In this document: positions 10,746 to 23,300 of the stretch, one piece after another
Layout: every line of letters starts with the position of its first letter
How positions within the stretch are numbered: the stretch's first letter is position 1
NCBI GenBank assembly: GCA_036362985.1
Contig: JAYGXS010000002.1
Span: 94,145,290-94,209,289, forward strand
Length of the DNA stretch: 64,000 bases
Direction of reading: 5' to 3'
Source: Ligula intestinalis
Lineage: Eukaryota > Platyhelminthes > Cestoda > Diphyllobothriidea > Diphyllobothriidae
The notes under the pieces: generated by a model
Told to the model about the DNA's origin: nothing
Database searches by the model: none
The model's input: only the letters and a program-made list of their open reading frames with translations
Made by a program: the position numbers and the translations under genes

Positions 10746-13700
10746 TCTAGCCCATCAGATGTGACGAACGAAAAGTTTTAAATACTCCCGTAAAATAAAT
10801 ACGGTGAAATAAAGCATTGCACTGGACATCACCAAATAATACAAATTCCTGCAGTTTCGTTCCAACTTGTCCTTCACGTTTAATAGGATGATACACGAGG
10901 ACATTAACGTTATGCTAATCGGTTCGCCGACTACGGCACTCAGTGGAAGACATACTGCGACTGATAGATTCGCAGGATTTTTGACACTAGAGAACAAAAC
11001 TATAGAATATGCATTTTGATCGTAGCTTCTTCGTCATCGAAGGTGATTCGGTCACGTGGAAAAACAATTGACGAGGAGTGAAGAGAGAGCAAACTTAATG
11101 ACATTATCTGATGTTTTGGACGAAAAACTTGTGGCGTTTTAAAAATTAATATGTTAAGGACAGCAAAGATTATAAATTAGTTAAGAGCTTCAACAAAAAC
11201 CAGCCGATCAGCCAGAAACACAGATGTGTAAGTGCGCTATACCGATGCAGTGAATTGCCCTGTGATGAATCGAGAACCAATGTCCACTGATGCAACAACA
11301 AGCAAGTTGACAAATTAAGTCCTACTGCCCTTTGGTTCATGAGCGTCCCAGACGCCAAAAAGTCTTTGTTGCTGTAAGCTGTCGATTCGCACCGCCTACA
11401 TCTGAGGCTGTGAGCAGGTCAGAGACCGTTATCTGACATCAAACCGTCGGGGCAAAAGGCTTTCTGACATGAAAGGAAACGTCATGAATCTTTTGTCGAG
11501 TTTGGTGCGTTTTTGAGTGAAGAAGCCACGTCCGAGAAACTGGAAGTCAATACTGGACGTGGATGATCAAGCACATTTCACCAGCGCTCTACGCATTCAA
11601 CAGAACTCGGCTGAACATTCAAGTGCGATAATTTCCAGGAGATAAAATCCGCGTCATCCGTGTACTGCTTGACTCGTGATTTTCCAACTCTTAATTTATT
11701 AGCGACTGAACTGAAATCCTTCATCATATTCTATGCTGAGCCTGCGCCCGAAAACAGCCAGGAAGCATAGGTCTAGTCGGGGCTGATCAAGCATCACTAG
11801 TCACAAACATCCGCCAATTGAAAGCTAGCAATTGAATGAATTATTTTTCATTGTTAAAGGATACTAAAGCGTCAATATAGTGCGCTCTGTGGGCTAGTTA
11901 GCATAAAACTAGGGCTAGTTGACGATGGATTTGAGGCGTTGACAACTAAATTTTATAAAAAAAAGCTACAGAGGCATTACCGACGAACGCAAAGGAGACT
12001 GGGTTGACCGTTTCTGGCCAGCCACAAGCAACCTCGAAATCTTCAGCCTTCGAGGCTGGAGCTCGCGACCTCCTTGGGTAGTAATCCAACACCCTAACCA
12101 CGGCGCAACGGGCTCGTCGACTTGCAGGTTTTGGTTAGGAATATGCAAAATGGTAAATAAGCACCAATCCATCGGTTACAAGACTTACTCCTGCGAAGCA
12201 AAACACTCATTTGCCTTCAAGTCTTACGAAGGGGTGTAATGTGAAGTCGAAACGTCTGTGAGACAAGGCTTAGTATAACGATCACTTCACCACAAATAGT
12301 TCCCTTTTACTTCCAGATATGTAACTATATTTACTCCCCAGTTGTTGCACCAGTCAAGGTTCAATCAAGCGACCTATTGATCAAAAGTCAAGACTCTGGG
12401 ACTCGAGCCACAGGCTCAGTGGTCCTTGTCGATAATGCTCTTCTGCCTATACTACCAGCCGCTCTGCGGTTGATGCCGAGGCTAGTGCACGAACTTCAAA
12501 AAAAAGTGGGATGACAAATTTCCATAACGGGTCAAAGTGCGCCTATTCAAAAATGAGAATTTAAACAATCCGTTTACACACGTCGTAAGCAATCTAGTTA
12601 GTCATCTATTCAGGTCGAAAAATACGTTCTGTGATAAGTGCATATTTTCTGCCTGTTGTTTGCTATATGGTGCGGTTTTGATTTTATATGTTGTCAATTG
12701 GGGAATATCATAAATTAAAGCTTGGTTTTCGGAGTTTTCCGTAGATATTTATGCGGACGCATGTGGCCGCAGTTAGACGTATGAAGTGCGATACTGAACT
12801 GTAAGGGCACAGTGGGAAATGTCAATTATCACACAAATCGCCAAGGGATTTTACCTTCATCAAAGGAGGAACTGTAAATTTCTGTTGTGTTTTTAGATCA
12901 AGATATTAGCAAAAATTTACATTAACGAATGTTTGTTTAAATATATGATTATCATAGTTTGTAATTGAATGCGGGAAAACGACCGCTGCCGTCGTCCGTG
13001 TTGTATACGTCGTGCCCGTTTATGAAGGAGTACAAAACATCATATCACTGTAAGTCCACCCACTTTGTTTAGGATTTCATTTTCGATCATCATTATGTGA
13101 GGTATAAATTGAATTATTACCCCAAATTGGTAGTACCGTAATTCAAGCACTCGTTTAATTGACTTATCGTAATGCGAATATTCGCATTCCAATTGTGTAT
13201 AAGTTGGAAAAGAAGATTTTCCGTATGCTCGAATCATGGCTTGGTTCGTCTGAACTTTCAACCTTTTACCGGAATTAATCCTCAGACGTAAAGGCGGGCC
13301 AAAATAAAGCCAGTGTTACATGATTTAGGATCTTAATAACATTTTTGATGTCGAGCTACCGGCAGAAGTTTCCAAAAGTTGCTGCTGTCGTGAATCGGTT
13401 GCAACAAGATAAGGTCTGCTGTCTCAGCCAGCTAAAGTAGCCTTTGCGAGTCAAAGCTGGTTTTTGTTGCGGTCGTTCCGTAGTTGCTCGGCTTTGCTAT
13501 GAGGTGGCCAATCAAACACCATTAGTGCTAGTGCAAAGGTTACTGCGCAGGCTGTTAATGCCGGACTCAGACCGGTTGATCAACTAAAAATCAGTCCGGA
13601 AGTAACTGGTATCTGACTGCCCCCTAACTTCTACAAATATTGACTGTTTTGTTGCCGCTCTTATCTCTGACGAAGGACTCCCGTAAAACTTCTGAAGACT

Positions 13701-16085
13701 TGATAAATTAAGTCACGATTCCGGCGAGCAAAAAACTTCCATCTTCTTTACTCAAGTATATGACTTGTGATAAATTCTCGATAATCACCGAGTTGAATTT
13801 AATCGAGAATCGGCAAATTCCTGCATGTTTTGGTACCATTGTTTCAAAAGAAATATAAGCATGAAGCTGATTATAAAAACTGGAAAATTCTTTTTTATAA
13901 CAGTGCTTGTATTCTCACTGTTCTCTGAGTCTTTCTGCATTATTGCGTTTATGCTGTTTCATAATAGTATTTTCGTATTAAAGCATGGTTATATTGACAT
14001 TTTCCCCTTATCTGTGTGACAGTTTTTTTTAAATCAGATTGGATCCTTTACTGTATCTAGTTTCCTATTAGAACGATATCCGTATGAGCCATAACTCGTG
14101 TTCTCAAAGCATGCTAGTTTTTGTCATGTCGCACTTCGTGGCTCTTGAATCATTTGCCTTAAGAATTGCCGTTTGACTACGTCTCCCTACCGTATGCATA
14201 CGTAACAGTTAATTCTGTTATGTGTAGCTTGTAGCCTGTGCTATTAATTTGCATATGCAGCTAAACCTGGAAAGCTTATACAGTCTATTTAAGTGCTTGT
14301 CTCCAGCTGTTTGGAAAGGGTTTCAATGCAAGATGCCTTCTCTCATAAAAAGACTCCTATCTTGATTATTCCTTATCTTCGCTCCTCGTCTTAACCATTA
14401 TTGTACCTTACAATTCCCCCTCATTTTCGCTGATACTTTAAGTTATCAATTGAGATAGCATATCAATGTCGAGTTTACAATAAAATGATCTTTTCGTAGC
14501 AAATTGACTTTTTTCAATTCGCCAATCTAGTCAAGGCAACTTTTGACAGATCTCTGCGTTCGAACGGTTGATGCGACGTTGTATAAAATGAGCTATGCCA
14601 ACTTCTGATCTCACATTGTGTATTTCCAAGTCTTGTGGTCTAATTTATGACTCTAGACTCCGCCGCCAATTTTTCTATTAGAACTTAAGTTTAGTAAAGT
14701 CTGCAAACGACTTCATGGCAGCCATGGATTTAGCCCCCCCCCTGCATTTTTAATCACTTCGGTTGTCGACAAGTTCGCAAATCGCGACGGATTTTTTTCA
14801 TCTCACGCAGTGAATGGTAATCATTCTTAACCAGATAAAATAATGTCTTATTGTGTGGTCTTTTTGAATAAGATCTTGGCAACATATTTTGTGCTTGTCC
14901 TGCCGTTCTTAAAGCCGGTGGTTATTTATGAATAAAATTCGATTTACTTGCCCATCTAAGCCTTAGGTCATGCCCTAGAGTGGATATCTACGCCATGATA
15001 CCGTTATTGATCAACACTGACCCACAAACACATTTTTCGGTGTCGATCGGAACTGCATTAGAGGTATCCTAAGTGTGCTTACTAGCCGCTTACGATAAAA
15101 GGAAAAGTAATCCAGCGATTACTGGTCCAGAAAAGCAGAAAGAAGGGCTTGCAGATTGTGGTCATCTGACTGTAGAAGTCCTTTACAAGACGGTTCCCTC
15201 TTTTGGTAGTTCCAGACGCAGGTGACTAACTTAACGTCGTTTTTCCACGAAGTTGGCCAGTGCTTTTGCTCGTCCTTAATTATCCTCTCCGGAGCCGTTG
15301 TGAGCCCGTAAACAATGACCCACATACCCAAACCTTAGAAGTTCTTTTTTTGACACTCATTGCGGGGCTTGACAATTACTCGCCTTTGTCTTCTTACAAA
15401 AATTTGTTGTAGAAGTTTACTAGTTTAGCCACGCCCACGTGTACGGAAGTTTTGGCTAATTGTAGCATTTTAACTTTATTGTCAAGAATAACGCAATTAT
15501 ATGCCGATAGCAACAACTATTAACAGTAATGTAGAACTAATTTTTGGATCGGCCTTCCCAGCGTTTGTTGCCAAGACCCTGAATCCTACATTGCTGGAGG
15601 CGCAAGTAGATCGTTTCCGTTCGAATATCATGAATACTTTTAGCTGACCTAATCAGATCCACGCCAGACTGCTGATGTGCTTATACGTGTTTTCAATAAG
15701 TAGCGGAAAACAGACGTTTCTAATAGTTCTCCTTGAGATTTGTTGCCAAAAGATAGTCAGCTTCGGAGAGACGAAATAAACTTTTGCAGCATCAGGCCTT
15801 TTCAGATTTTAATCAGTGGCCTGATTTGAACTTTTATACAATCTGAGTACATTTGATCGGCCTACAAACACCTTAGGAATCTATGTGATTGGGTGCGTAC
15901 CCTTTTCACGTAGACTTAACGCTTTTTTGTATTTAGGCGAATCACAAAGCCAATCTCACTGCAAATCACATAGCCCAAATGTTTGTGAATAAATTCTGTG
16001 GGTGCCCGAAAGATGCGATCAATTGCTGTCTACTTAACTCGATTGAACATTGTCTTAAAAAAATGCAAACCACCACTTTTCAGTA
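10746..16085. other. 5.3-kb AT-rich stretch without recognised genes
   Basis: No coding potential with recognisable motifs on either strand; the open frames here are at most about 80 codons and show no family features. It holds one tRNA-like SINE candidate (12030-12125). It lies directly upstream of the first coding exon of the zinc-finger gene and would contain its promoter or a 5' non-coding exon, but no TATA or initiator site stands out. Confidence 0.55.
12030..12125 (-). repeat. tRNA-derived SINE-like fragment
   Basis: Read on the - strand it contains 'gccgtggttagggtgttgg', resembling a Pol III A box, and about 30 nt later 'aggtcgcgagctcc', resembling a B box, followed by a G/C-rich hairpin 'cagcctcgaaggctg'. 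This is the layout of a tRNA-derived SINE head. No acceptor stem was found, so it is not a functional tRNA. Confidence 0.45.
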
Positions 16086-16121
16086 AATTTATTTGTTTGT
16101 CCTTCCTACAGCCACTCCACA
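16086..16121 (+). promoter_or_regulatory. Splice acceptor and short 5' leader of the zinc-finger gene
   Basis: A pyrimidine-rich run 'ttatttgtttgtccttcc' leads into 'tacag' at 16107-16111. Only ten bases (ccactccaca) separate this acceptor from ATG at 16122. It is either the acceptor of an intron after a non-coding exon or a spliced-leader trans-splice site, both common in flatworms. Confidence 0.55.
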
Positions 16122-16312
16122 ATGACTGCGTGCTCCTCCAATTCGCCAGATCTTGAATGTTTTTCCACAGGTCTACCAAGTCTAGGCGGTAGCAGCGAAT
16201 CCGCCTCTCCCAATGATGACTTCTGTTCCGAAGGCTATCTAGTTCTCACCTTCAATAAAGGCAAGGACGCAAAAGTAAAAACAGCAGCCTTTGCTGATGT
16301 GTCAGAATTAGG
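16122..16312 (+). CDS. C2H2 zinc-finger protein, first coding exon
   Basis: The frame opens with ATG at 16122 and runs 63 codons plus two bases to a consensus donor (gg|gtaagc) at 16313. The peptide is Ser-rich at its start (MTACSSNSPDLECFSTG, SLGGSSESASPNDD) and then becomes more ordered (EGYLVLTFNKGKDAKVKTAA), ending FADVSELG across the junction. I do not recognise the domain. Support comes from the strong acceptor just before the ATG, the good donor, non-random composition in an AT-rich background, and phase agreement with the exon at 29657: 'gg' here plus 't' there completes a Gly codon. No exon in between is needed, although additional small exons cannot be excluded. Confidence 0.6.
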
Positions 16313-17411
16313 GTAAGCAATGATTTTTGTTTCCGTTTTGGATTATTAGCCTTGATTTGATCCAGGATTACCGAACAATTAGCTCTCCTTTTTAACTTCC
16401 TAATCCACACTTCCTAATTTTGACCGTTGATACTCTCAGGGCCGACCCAAACTTAGTCAAATGCTCGTTGTAGCTGTCATCTTTCCCTCTCCTTCACACA
16501 TTCTTCGATGCCTCCGATGTCCCCCCCTATTGAGTTGGAGGTGGTTTGTACATCGAGCGTTTTGTGTCTGACTCCATCTAAATGTCTTTTCGTCATATCC
16601 TCAGGTCCTATTCCGGTATGCGCTCAATTCAGCGCTCCAAGCAGGTATGGTTTTGGCAGTTTTTGGTGGGCAAGCTTTGCATGCATGCTTCTACGTTTGT
16701 ACCTGGCCGTCATGTAGTAGAACCGTTGTCATTGATCGATCCTTATGTGTGTGTGTCTGTCCAAAGATCGGTACTAAGTTTGAAATTTATTTGCCGAACT
16801 CGTACTTCAACATTTTCACTCCCTGTTGTATGATGAGTTGGCTAACTTCGAGCCTATCCACGACCGTACGTCACCGCCTCTTCCATTGCAGATTTCGAAG
16901 ATCTTCCCTTTGTCCTGCTACCCTGGCTCGGACTCGGGTTTCGAATTAACATTAATGTCAATACCTTGTTCCTTCTAGCGTTCGTTTGAGTTGCTAAGCC
17001 TACTAGTCTCAAGTCGTAACCCGGCTATTGATTTCCACCTGAATCTACTGGATCTTTCAGTCACTGTCATTGACTATGTTTCTAAACGCAAGCTGGGGAG
17101 TCTCTCTGGAGATGTTAGAGGACGGAAGTATGTCTTTTTGGGGGAAAACCTGACACACAAAGGGTATTCTTTGGGAGGTTTTAATTTCAAAACGTAGTCC
17201 GTCACACTGCTTTTACTTTCTGATTCATCCCATTGTTGTCAGTTATGTTGTTTCTTGTTCTCCATGTTGCTGGTTCATTGCCTCCAGCCTCATAAAACGT
17301 GCCACTATCGACGCGCTTAAAGTTGCGACATAGGAGGCTGCTAATTGATTAGAAGGTTCGGCGCTTCTAACTCACTGAAGCTAATTTTATGCCAAGTGCA
17401 TTCTATGAGGT

Positions 17412-20400
17412 GAGATGAAGGCGGGTTACCCGTTAGCCAAGCTGCAGGCTACCTGGCGCGTCCACGGGTGGCGGATAGTGGCGCGGCCTTCAGTGAAGGT
17501 TAGCTGCAAAATAAGCAGGCTCCCGGGCCTGGCGAATAAGCAGTCGTGGACGCAGCAGCGACAGTGTTACCAGGGCGCGGTGGGCTGAGGTCTGGCGCAC
17601 CGACTGCCTTATAAAATACCGCAAGGCCCAATGACGACACTGTGACATGGCGAGCGTGAACCGCCATTAAATAGGTTTGCTTGCCACCAACACCACTGCC
17701 TTGTGGTTAGGTTCTTGAGCCAAAGTGCTAGAGGAGACAACCTTGAACAAAGAATCCGAGCGGCCGTTGGGGACCCACCCGTGTTCCAAATTCCCAAGAA
17801 ACCTTATGATGTCTCCTTACCTTACTACGACCACTGCTGCGGCGTCCGCGGGAACCGACGCGCTCCGCAACCGTTGTCCGGTAGTGTGAGCAAATAATGT
17901 GCAAGCTGGACTGCTAAACAAAAAACAGACTCTTGGTATTGGATGCTGGAATGTGCGAACATTTCTGGAACCTGGTACTCAAAGTCTGACAGCGCACAGT
18001 CTCCATAAATATCACGTGGATGTTTGTTGCTTGTGAGAGGTCCGACTCCCCGACTCAGGCGCCCGAGAAATTAAAATCCCGGGGGTCGATTCTTATTTCA
18101 CCTTGTATCACAGCGGTCCGAGTGACTCATCTGGTAGACACGGTGTGGCTATTGCCCTCTCGGAAGAAGCTAACCGTGCACTACTAGCATGGGAACCAGT
18201 CAACGACCGAATGGCCTATGTTCGACTAAAAGGCCATTTTACGAACATCTCGGTCGTATCTGTGAATGTACCTACGTCGGCGGCTGAATAGCAAGAGAAA
18301 GATAATTTCTACTCGCAGCTGCAGGAGCTAGTTGAACGACTCCCTCTTCGAGATCTGCTAATTGTTGCTGGGGGCTGGAATGGCCGGACTGGGCCCGGTG
18401 ACCGGACAAACAGCCACCTTCTTGGTCGTTTTGGGCTTGGCTCTCGAACGGACAATGGTGAGAGGATGCTGTAGTTTGCCGAACAGAACCGACTGTTTGT
18501 TACCAACACATGCTTTGAGCATCGTCACAAACATCTACTGACTTGGTATTCGAACGATCGCCTTACCGCCAGTCAGATCGATTACATTCTAGTTGGTTCA
18601 CGGTTTCGCAGCTGGGTCCACGATAGCAGGTCGATGCGAAGTGCCGAAACTGGTAACGTCCAAGGGTCTGACCATGTTCTCTTTCGCACGCGCCTGAAGG
18701 TTCACCTCTCATCTGTGCCCAAACTGCCACGTGCGAGACGCCTTGATGTCGCAATGCTCCGGCAAACCAACACTACTGAGGCTTTAAGCACAGAAATCCA
18801 GTCCCGTCTTATGACCCAGGCTGACAACGAGGGCAGTAGCAAGTGGCCATCACTGAAGACATCCATCTATGGGGCAGCTGAGAAGATTCTCGGACTCACT
18901 CAGTGGCGCCGAAGTGACTGGATCAGCAGAAGAACCCTGCAGCTATCGGCCGAGACGACTCGAGCCAGGTCCCGGAACGATGCCTCCTTCCGCCAACGTC
19001 GAAAGCTGACAGCAACGTCGGCTAGAGATGACCGGCAGAAGTATTGGTCTGAAACGGCGACTTCTATGGAGCAGGCTTCTAATGTTGGTGACACCCGAAA
19101 ATTGTACCAAATCATACGCCAGGTTAGTGGTAAGCCCCCGACACTCTGTGATTCTGTTCGCGATGTGAATGGAGGATTTATTGCCGACAACTCGGCCAAG
19201 GTCGATCGCTGGCGTGAACACTTCGAGCACCTACTCAACTTTGACGAACAACCCATCACACCCTCCCTCTCCTCCACAGCGGAGTTTCAATCCTCTCCTG
19301 CCTACGCAGTGTCGTGTGACATCCCTTCCGAAGACGAAGTTACCGATGCAATGCAGAGGCTACGCAACAACAAGGCGTGCGGAGAGGACGGTATTCCTGC
19401 AGAAATCTACAAGTCCTGTGTCGACACCCTGGCTCCTCGGCTTCATGAGGTGATTGTACAGGCGTGGCGAGAAGAGACCGTTCCCGATGACTGGGGCTCA
19501 GGTATCCTTGTACCTGTCCACACGAAGGGAGATAAGACAAGATGCGAGAACTACCGTCTTATCGATGTTGCTGCAAAGATCTTCGCTGTTCTTCTCAGGC
19601 GCTTCCAGTCTGTACGTGACTCCAGGACACGACCCAACCAAGCCGGATTCCGAGCTGGGCGTGGATGTGCGGATCAAATATTCACACATTGAGGCGCACT
19701 CTAGAATTCCGCCATAGCTACCAGCAACCGGCGGCCGTTTGCTTCGTCGACTTTGCCGCCGCATTCGATTCCATCCATCGTGAGTCCCTGTGGTGAATAA
19801 TGGAACTGGATAGAATGCCGACCAAACTCATTGCGATGATTAAGGCCTTCTATCGGTCTACCACCGCACGAGTCCTGGTCCACAACAATCTCAGTCGTTC
19901 GATATCCGGTCTGATGTCCGACAGGGCTGCGTCCTTTCGCCCATTCTGTTTAACTACGTCATTGACTGGATTCTCGGCAAAGCCCTACGTGAAGAGGACG
20001 GTGTTGAACTTGCACCCGGACGCCAACTTACTACGCTGATGATATTGCGCTGTTAGCCTCAAACTTTGATAGTCTACAGTCAGTAGTGTCGCGGTTAAAT
20101 GAGATCGCTATGTCGGTAAGCATGTCCATAAATTCCGGAAAGCCGAAGTTGCTCTCGTGCTGCATCCCTGACCAGGAAAAGGCACCCTTGGGGATTAATG
20201 GCCATCAACTTGAAGAAGTAGACAGCTTTTAATACCTTGGGGCGAGGCTGCTACCGAATGGGCAGAGCAAGGATGACATTGTCTTCCGTATCGATGCTGC
20301 TCACTGGGTTTTCTCAATCCTTCGAAAGCGCCTATAGATCCGACGTGACATCTTTATCGCCACGAAGATTCGTGTATACCGTGCATCCATCCGGTCAGTC

Positions 20401-20885
20401 CTCTATGGATGTGAATGCTGGGCTGTGCGCGCTGAAGATGAGCGATGACTGGAGGTCTTTGACCACCAGTGCCTGAGGCCGATCCTGCGAGTTAAGTATA
20501 ACGACTTCATCTCACATGAGACAGTCCGCATCCGCTGCGATCGTATCACGAGGATATCTGAGGCCATTAAAGAAAGGCGACTGAGGTGGTTTGGACACGT
20601 TCTCTGTCGTCTGCCCCACGAGCTTACCTATGCTGCCCTCGACCCGGCACCGCAGCCCACCTGGAAACGTCGAAGAGGAGGGCAACTGAAGACCTGGCTA
20701 GACACCGTCCGTCAAGACATGGAAGCAGTTCTTGGACCTTCTATCTTCGGCCTCCGTCGCTGGAGAAGGGACTGGGTGGAACTTTCGAAATCCGCTGCCG
20801 CCAATCGCCACGCATGGTGAGGTACCGTTCGTGACATCATTGAGGCCAGCTAGATCAGGCATGATCACAGCCGTAACAAGTACAA
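17412..20885 (+). mobile_element. Full-length-like RTE-type retrotransposon (family RTE-B), inactive
   Basis: A G/C-rich leader (17412-17925) precedes the endonuclease-RT frame (17926-20853). A short 3' end follows the stop, 'atcaggcatgatcacagccg' then 'taacaagtacaagta'. The same 3' end closes the copies ending at about 25280 and, on the - strand, starting at about 27985, which defines the element's terminus. The leader recurs inverted at 21617-22107. The insertion lies in the gene intron in sense orientation. Confidence 0.82.
17926..20853 (+). pseudogene. RTE-B endonuclease-reverse transcriptase
   Basis: Frame 1 begins with QTLGIGCWNVRTFLEPGTQS, the N-terminus of an APE endonuclease, and stays readable to 19692 apart from stops at 18034, 18289 and 18472. 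The usual GDWN-type catalytic motif reads VAGGWNGRTG at about 18367, with the Asp replaced by Gly. QIDYILVGSRFRSWVHDSRS (about 18573) and GSDHVLFRT (about 18664) follow. The longest open part, 18634-19692 (352 codons), covers the linker and RT fingers (DEVTDAMQRLRNNKACGEDG, IPAEIYKSC, ENYRLIDVAAKIFAVLLRRF, QAGFRAGRGCADQIF). After 19692 the signal moves to frame 3 with motif A CFVDFAAAFDSIH (about 19740), then shifts again; VRQGCVLSPILFNYVIDW is motif B, and YADDIALLA at 20032 is intact. The C-terminal LYGCECWAVRAEDERRLEVF and RRLRWFGHVL blocks are present. Confidence 0.85.
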
Positions 20886-21039
20886 GTAAGTATGAGGTTC
20901 AAGGTAGCCATCTGTATTGTGTTCGTACAGGCACCAAGCCGTGTCTAGCGCGCATCGGCTTGAATTCAAGCCACTACTGCATGGATTCTCGGCTATTTCT
21001 GTACCTGTTTGCCGCACGCACGTACGCGTACACACAAAC

Positions 21040-21215
21040 ACTCACGATGACAGTTTCCCCGACGATTTCGACGATGGGAACCACGCACTCCAACAAGCCG
21101 CAGCAGACGCTGAAGCAAGCCGCAACGGACACGGAGGCGAGCTGGGCAAGCTGCACGAAGGCTACAGCAAGCTGAAGCAACGCAGCGAACTACCGCGAAG
21201 AAAAAGGAGTTAAAG
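21040..21215 (+). repeat. Dispersed repeat I (Gln/Lys/Ser-coding segment), copy 1
   Basis: The block from 'ccaacaagccgcagcagacg' to 'gcaacgcagcgaactaccgc' recurs in reverse orientation at 53490-53600. One frame gives a Gln/Ala/Lys-rich peptide (LQQAAADAEA, KLHEGYSKLKQRSEL), so it may descend from coding sequence of an element I cannot name. Confidence 0.5.
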
Positions 21216-21264
21216 CAGACTCGCGGAGAACCTGCCCACTTGCTCGCCACATAAAGAGGGAGCC

Positions 21265-21303
21265 ATTGCAGCCTGACTCTCTCTCTCTCTCACACACACA
21301 CAG
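21265..21303. repeat. (CT)n(CA)n microsatellite
   Basis: 'ctctctctctctc' runs into 'acacacacacag'. Simple sequence. Confidence 0.8.
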
Positions 21304-21616
21304 AAGCGTGAATCCTGATCGCGTGAAAAGCCTGCCGGCAGACCTAGACAAGTTACCGCTGTATGTGTGAGAGAGGGATACAAGAGTGTGGTGTGTTTTC
21401 CTTGCTGTAGCTGGCCTGAGGCCTTCTAGGTATCGCGTAGTTTGCAAGACTACTGACTGACGTGCTAACTGGGCTCCCTGGAATAGATGGTCGTCAGATC
21501 GCAGTGGCTTCTTCATGTAGCCGTGATGAGTGTATATCCTGTGAGACCTTCGTCTTTTCTTTATTTGAGTCTGGGTTGTAGGAAGCATACGCGAGTAGTT
21601 ATCGGACATCTTTTTT

Positions 21617-22107
21617 CATGAGGTCTCTTGAGAATTTTTAGTACGGGTGGGTCACCAACAGCCGCTCAGATTGTTTGTTCGAGGTGTGTGTGTCGTAGCC
21701 CATAGTTGGATCAGGAATCCCCGCCGGAATCCAAACTGGGAGTAGTTGGGAGACGGAGAAAAGCCGCGACCTCGACCGGCTTGAGCCACAGGTCCGCGGG
21801 AGTGAGGTGGGTGCCTGGCCGAGAACTGCAGGCGAGGTTGTTTCCTCTAGCGCTCTGGCTCAATAACCTAACCACACGGCAGCGGTGGCAAGCGAGCTTA
21901 TTTAATGGCGGTTACGCTTGCCATGTCAAAGTGCTGTCGTCAGTCTTGCCAGTACTCAGCCCGCCGCGCCCTGGTAGCACTGCTGCTTCTGGTCCACGAC
22001 TGCTTATTCGACAGACCCGAGAGTTTCACAGCTAACTGAAGGATCCCCTACTATTCACCAGCTGTGGACGCGTCAGCAGCTAGGCTAACGGGTTACCTGC
22101 CTTCCCG
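21617..22107 (-). repeat. Inverted copy of the RTE-B 5' leader
   Basis: Its reverse complement matches 17412-17820: both contain the cgcgtccac, gaataagcagtcgtggac and taccagggcgcgg blocks, 'aaccgccattaaata', 'gtggttaggtt' and 'gacccacccgt' in the same order, with an internal extra segment here. It lies immediately before the sense-oriented RTE-B 3' end at 22133, an arrangement typical of a 5'-inverted insertion. Confidence 0.7.
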
Positions 22108-22132
22108 GGTAACTTCGAAGTGGGGGTCAGCT

Positions 22133-22335
22133 CAAAACCTGACTAGACTCCGTCCGTCAGGACATGGAAGTGGTGCTTGGACCTTGGGTGTCCGGCGCTG
22201 GCGCTGGCGAAGAGAATGGCCCAAACTGTCCAGGTCTGTGCCCACGGATAGGCGCGCGTGGAGAAGCACCGTACGGGACATCATTGAGGCCGGCTAAATC
22301 AGCCATGATCGCGGCCGCAAAAAGCACTAGTTCAA
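22133..22335 (+). mobile_element. RTE-B 3' end fragment
   Basis: Matches the last part of the complete copy from the 'ccgtccgtcaggacatggaa' block through 'gggacatcattgaggccggc' and the stop, then 'atcagccatgatcgcggccg'. Too short to code; it forms the 3' half of a 5'-inverted insertion with the preceding segment. Confidence 0.72.
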
Positions 22336-23300
22336 GAAGCATAAGCCAGCTTCTGTGAGGCATGAAACCCCCTTTATTTAAGTCTGGGTTGTATAAAGCC
22401 TGCGCCGGCGCGCATTTGGCACACACAAATGGACTATTCACTCCTGTCAGCTCGTCTCTAGTCCTCTTGAATTAATCCTGCTATTGGAACCTGGTGGGAA
22501 GGGTGATACCGCAAAAGTCATGGCGCGGCCTCCTATACAGTGATGGTCCTCGTATTTTCAGATGGGTGTAAACCACCGCTTTAGCATGCTTGTAGGTGAC
22601 CCTGTAGCGGTCTAGTATGGGAGATCTACTACAACCACTACACTCAGAGTATTCCGTGAGCGATAGGCGAAAGCAGTCGAAATGTTAGGAGTAGTTTATA
22701 AGTATACAATGCAAGTTGCCGTGAAGGGGCTGTTTGCTGGCGAGCGATAAAAGCGTCCGTCTGGGAGCTTGTCTGAAGCGGCGTGTTTAATGCAACCGTT
22801 CTGTGTACAAGGTCGCCGTGGTGTCTTCTGTATGCGTTTGCCACTGTTCATGTGGGGATGTGGGCGTGCGTGTGGGATGTCTGATTGGTCAGGTCAAAGG
22901 CCCAGTCACGCGAACAATAACAATGGATGAAGGGGCAGACTGAGCCTGTGAGTGCAAGGTAAGCGCTGTCTGCATATGTGGCCTTGACTGTGCTATTGTT
23001 GCTGTGTTTGCTAGTTATCAAGCCTGTGAGGGCCGCTCGGACGGAAGGGGAAAAAGAAGACACTGCAGCAGCCCCTAGGCCAAACCTTGCGGGGCATTGA
23101 GACAGCTGCCACAACCCCTTTACCAACCTCCCGTCTGTCTACTTCTAGAGGTCTTAGCTTATTTTGCAGCTAGCCTTAACTGACTTTCATTCCTCTCCAC
23201 GGTCGAATAGATGGACAAGTAGGCCTGACCTGCCCGGCTTCCTGTCGTCCGAGGTTGGGTGTGCGTGAAGTTTAGTTGGATAAATTCAAAGAACTCGTGG
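22336..23300. other. No recognised feature within the intron
   Basis: G/T-rich sequence without recognised coding signal, or any repeat copy seen elsewhere in the window. Confidence 0.45.

Noticed and set aside
15119..15331. 70-codon - strand frame
   Set aside because: Isolated, without motif or supporting context.
16508..17197. Possible extra exons of the zinc-finger gene
   Set aside because: Overlapping frames here are low-complexity and lack paired acceptor and donor sites; the direct junction 16312/29657 already keeps phase.
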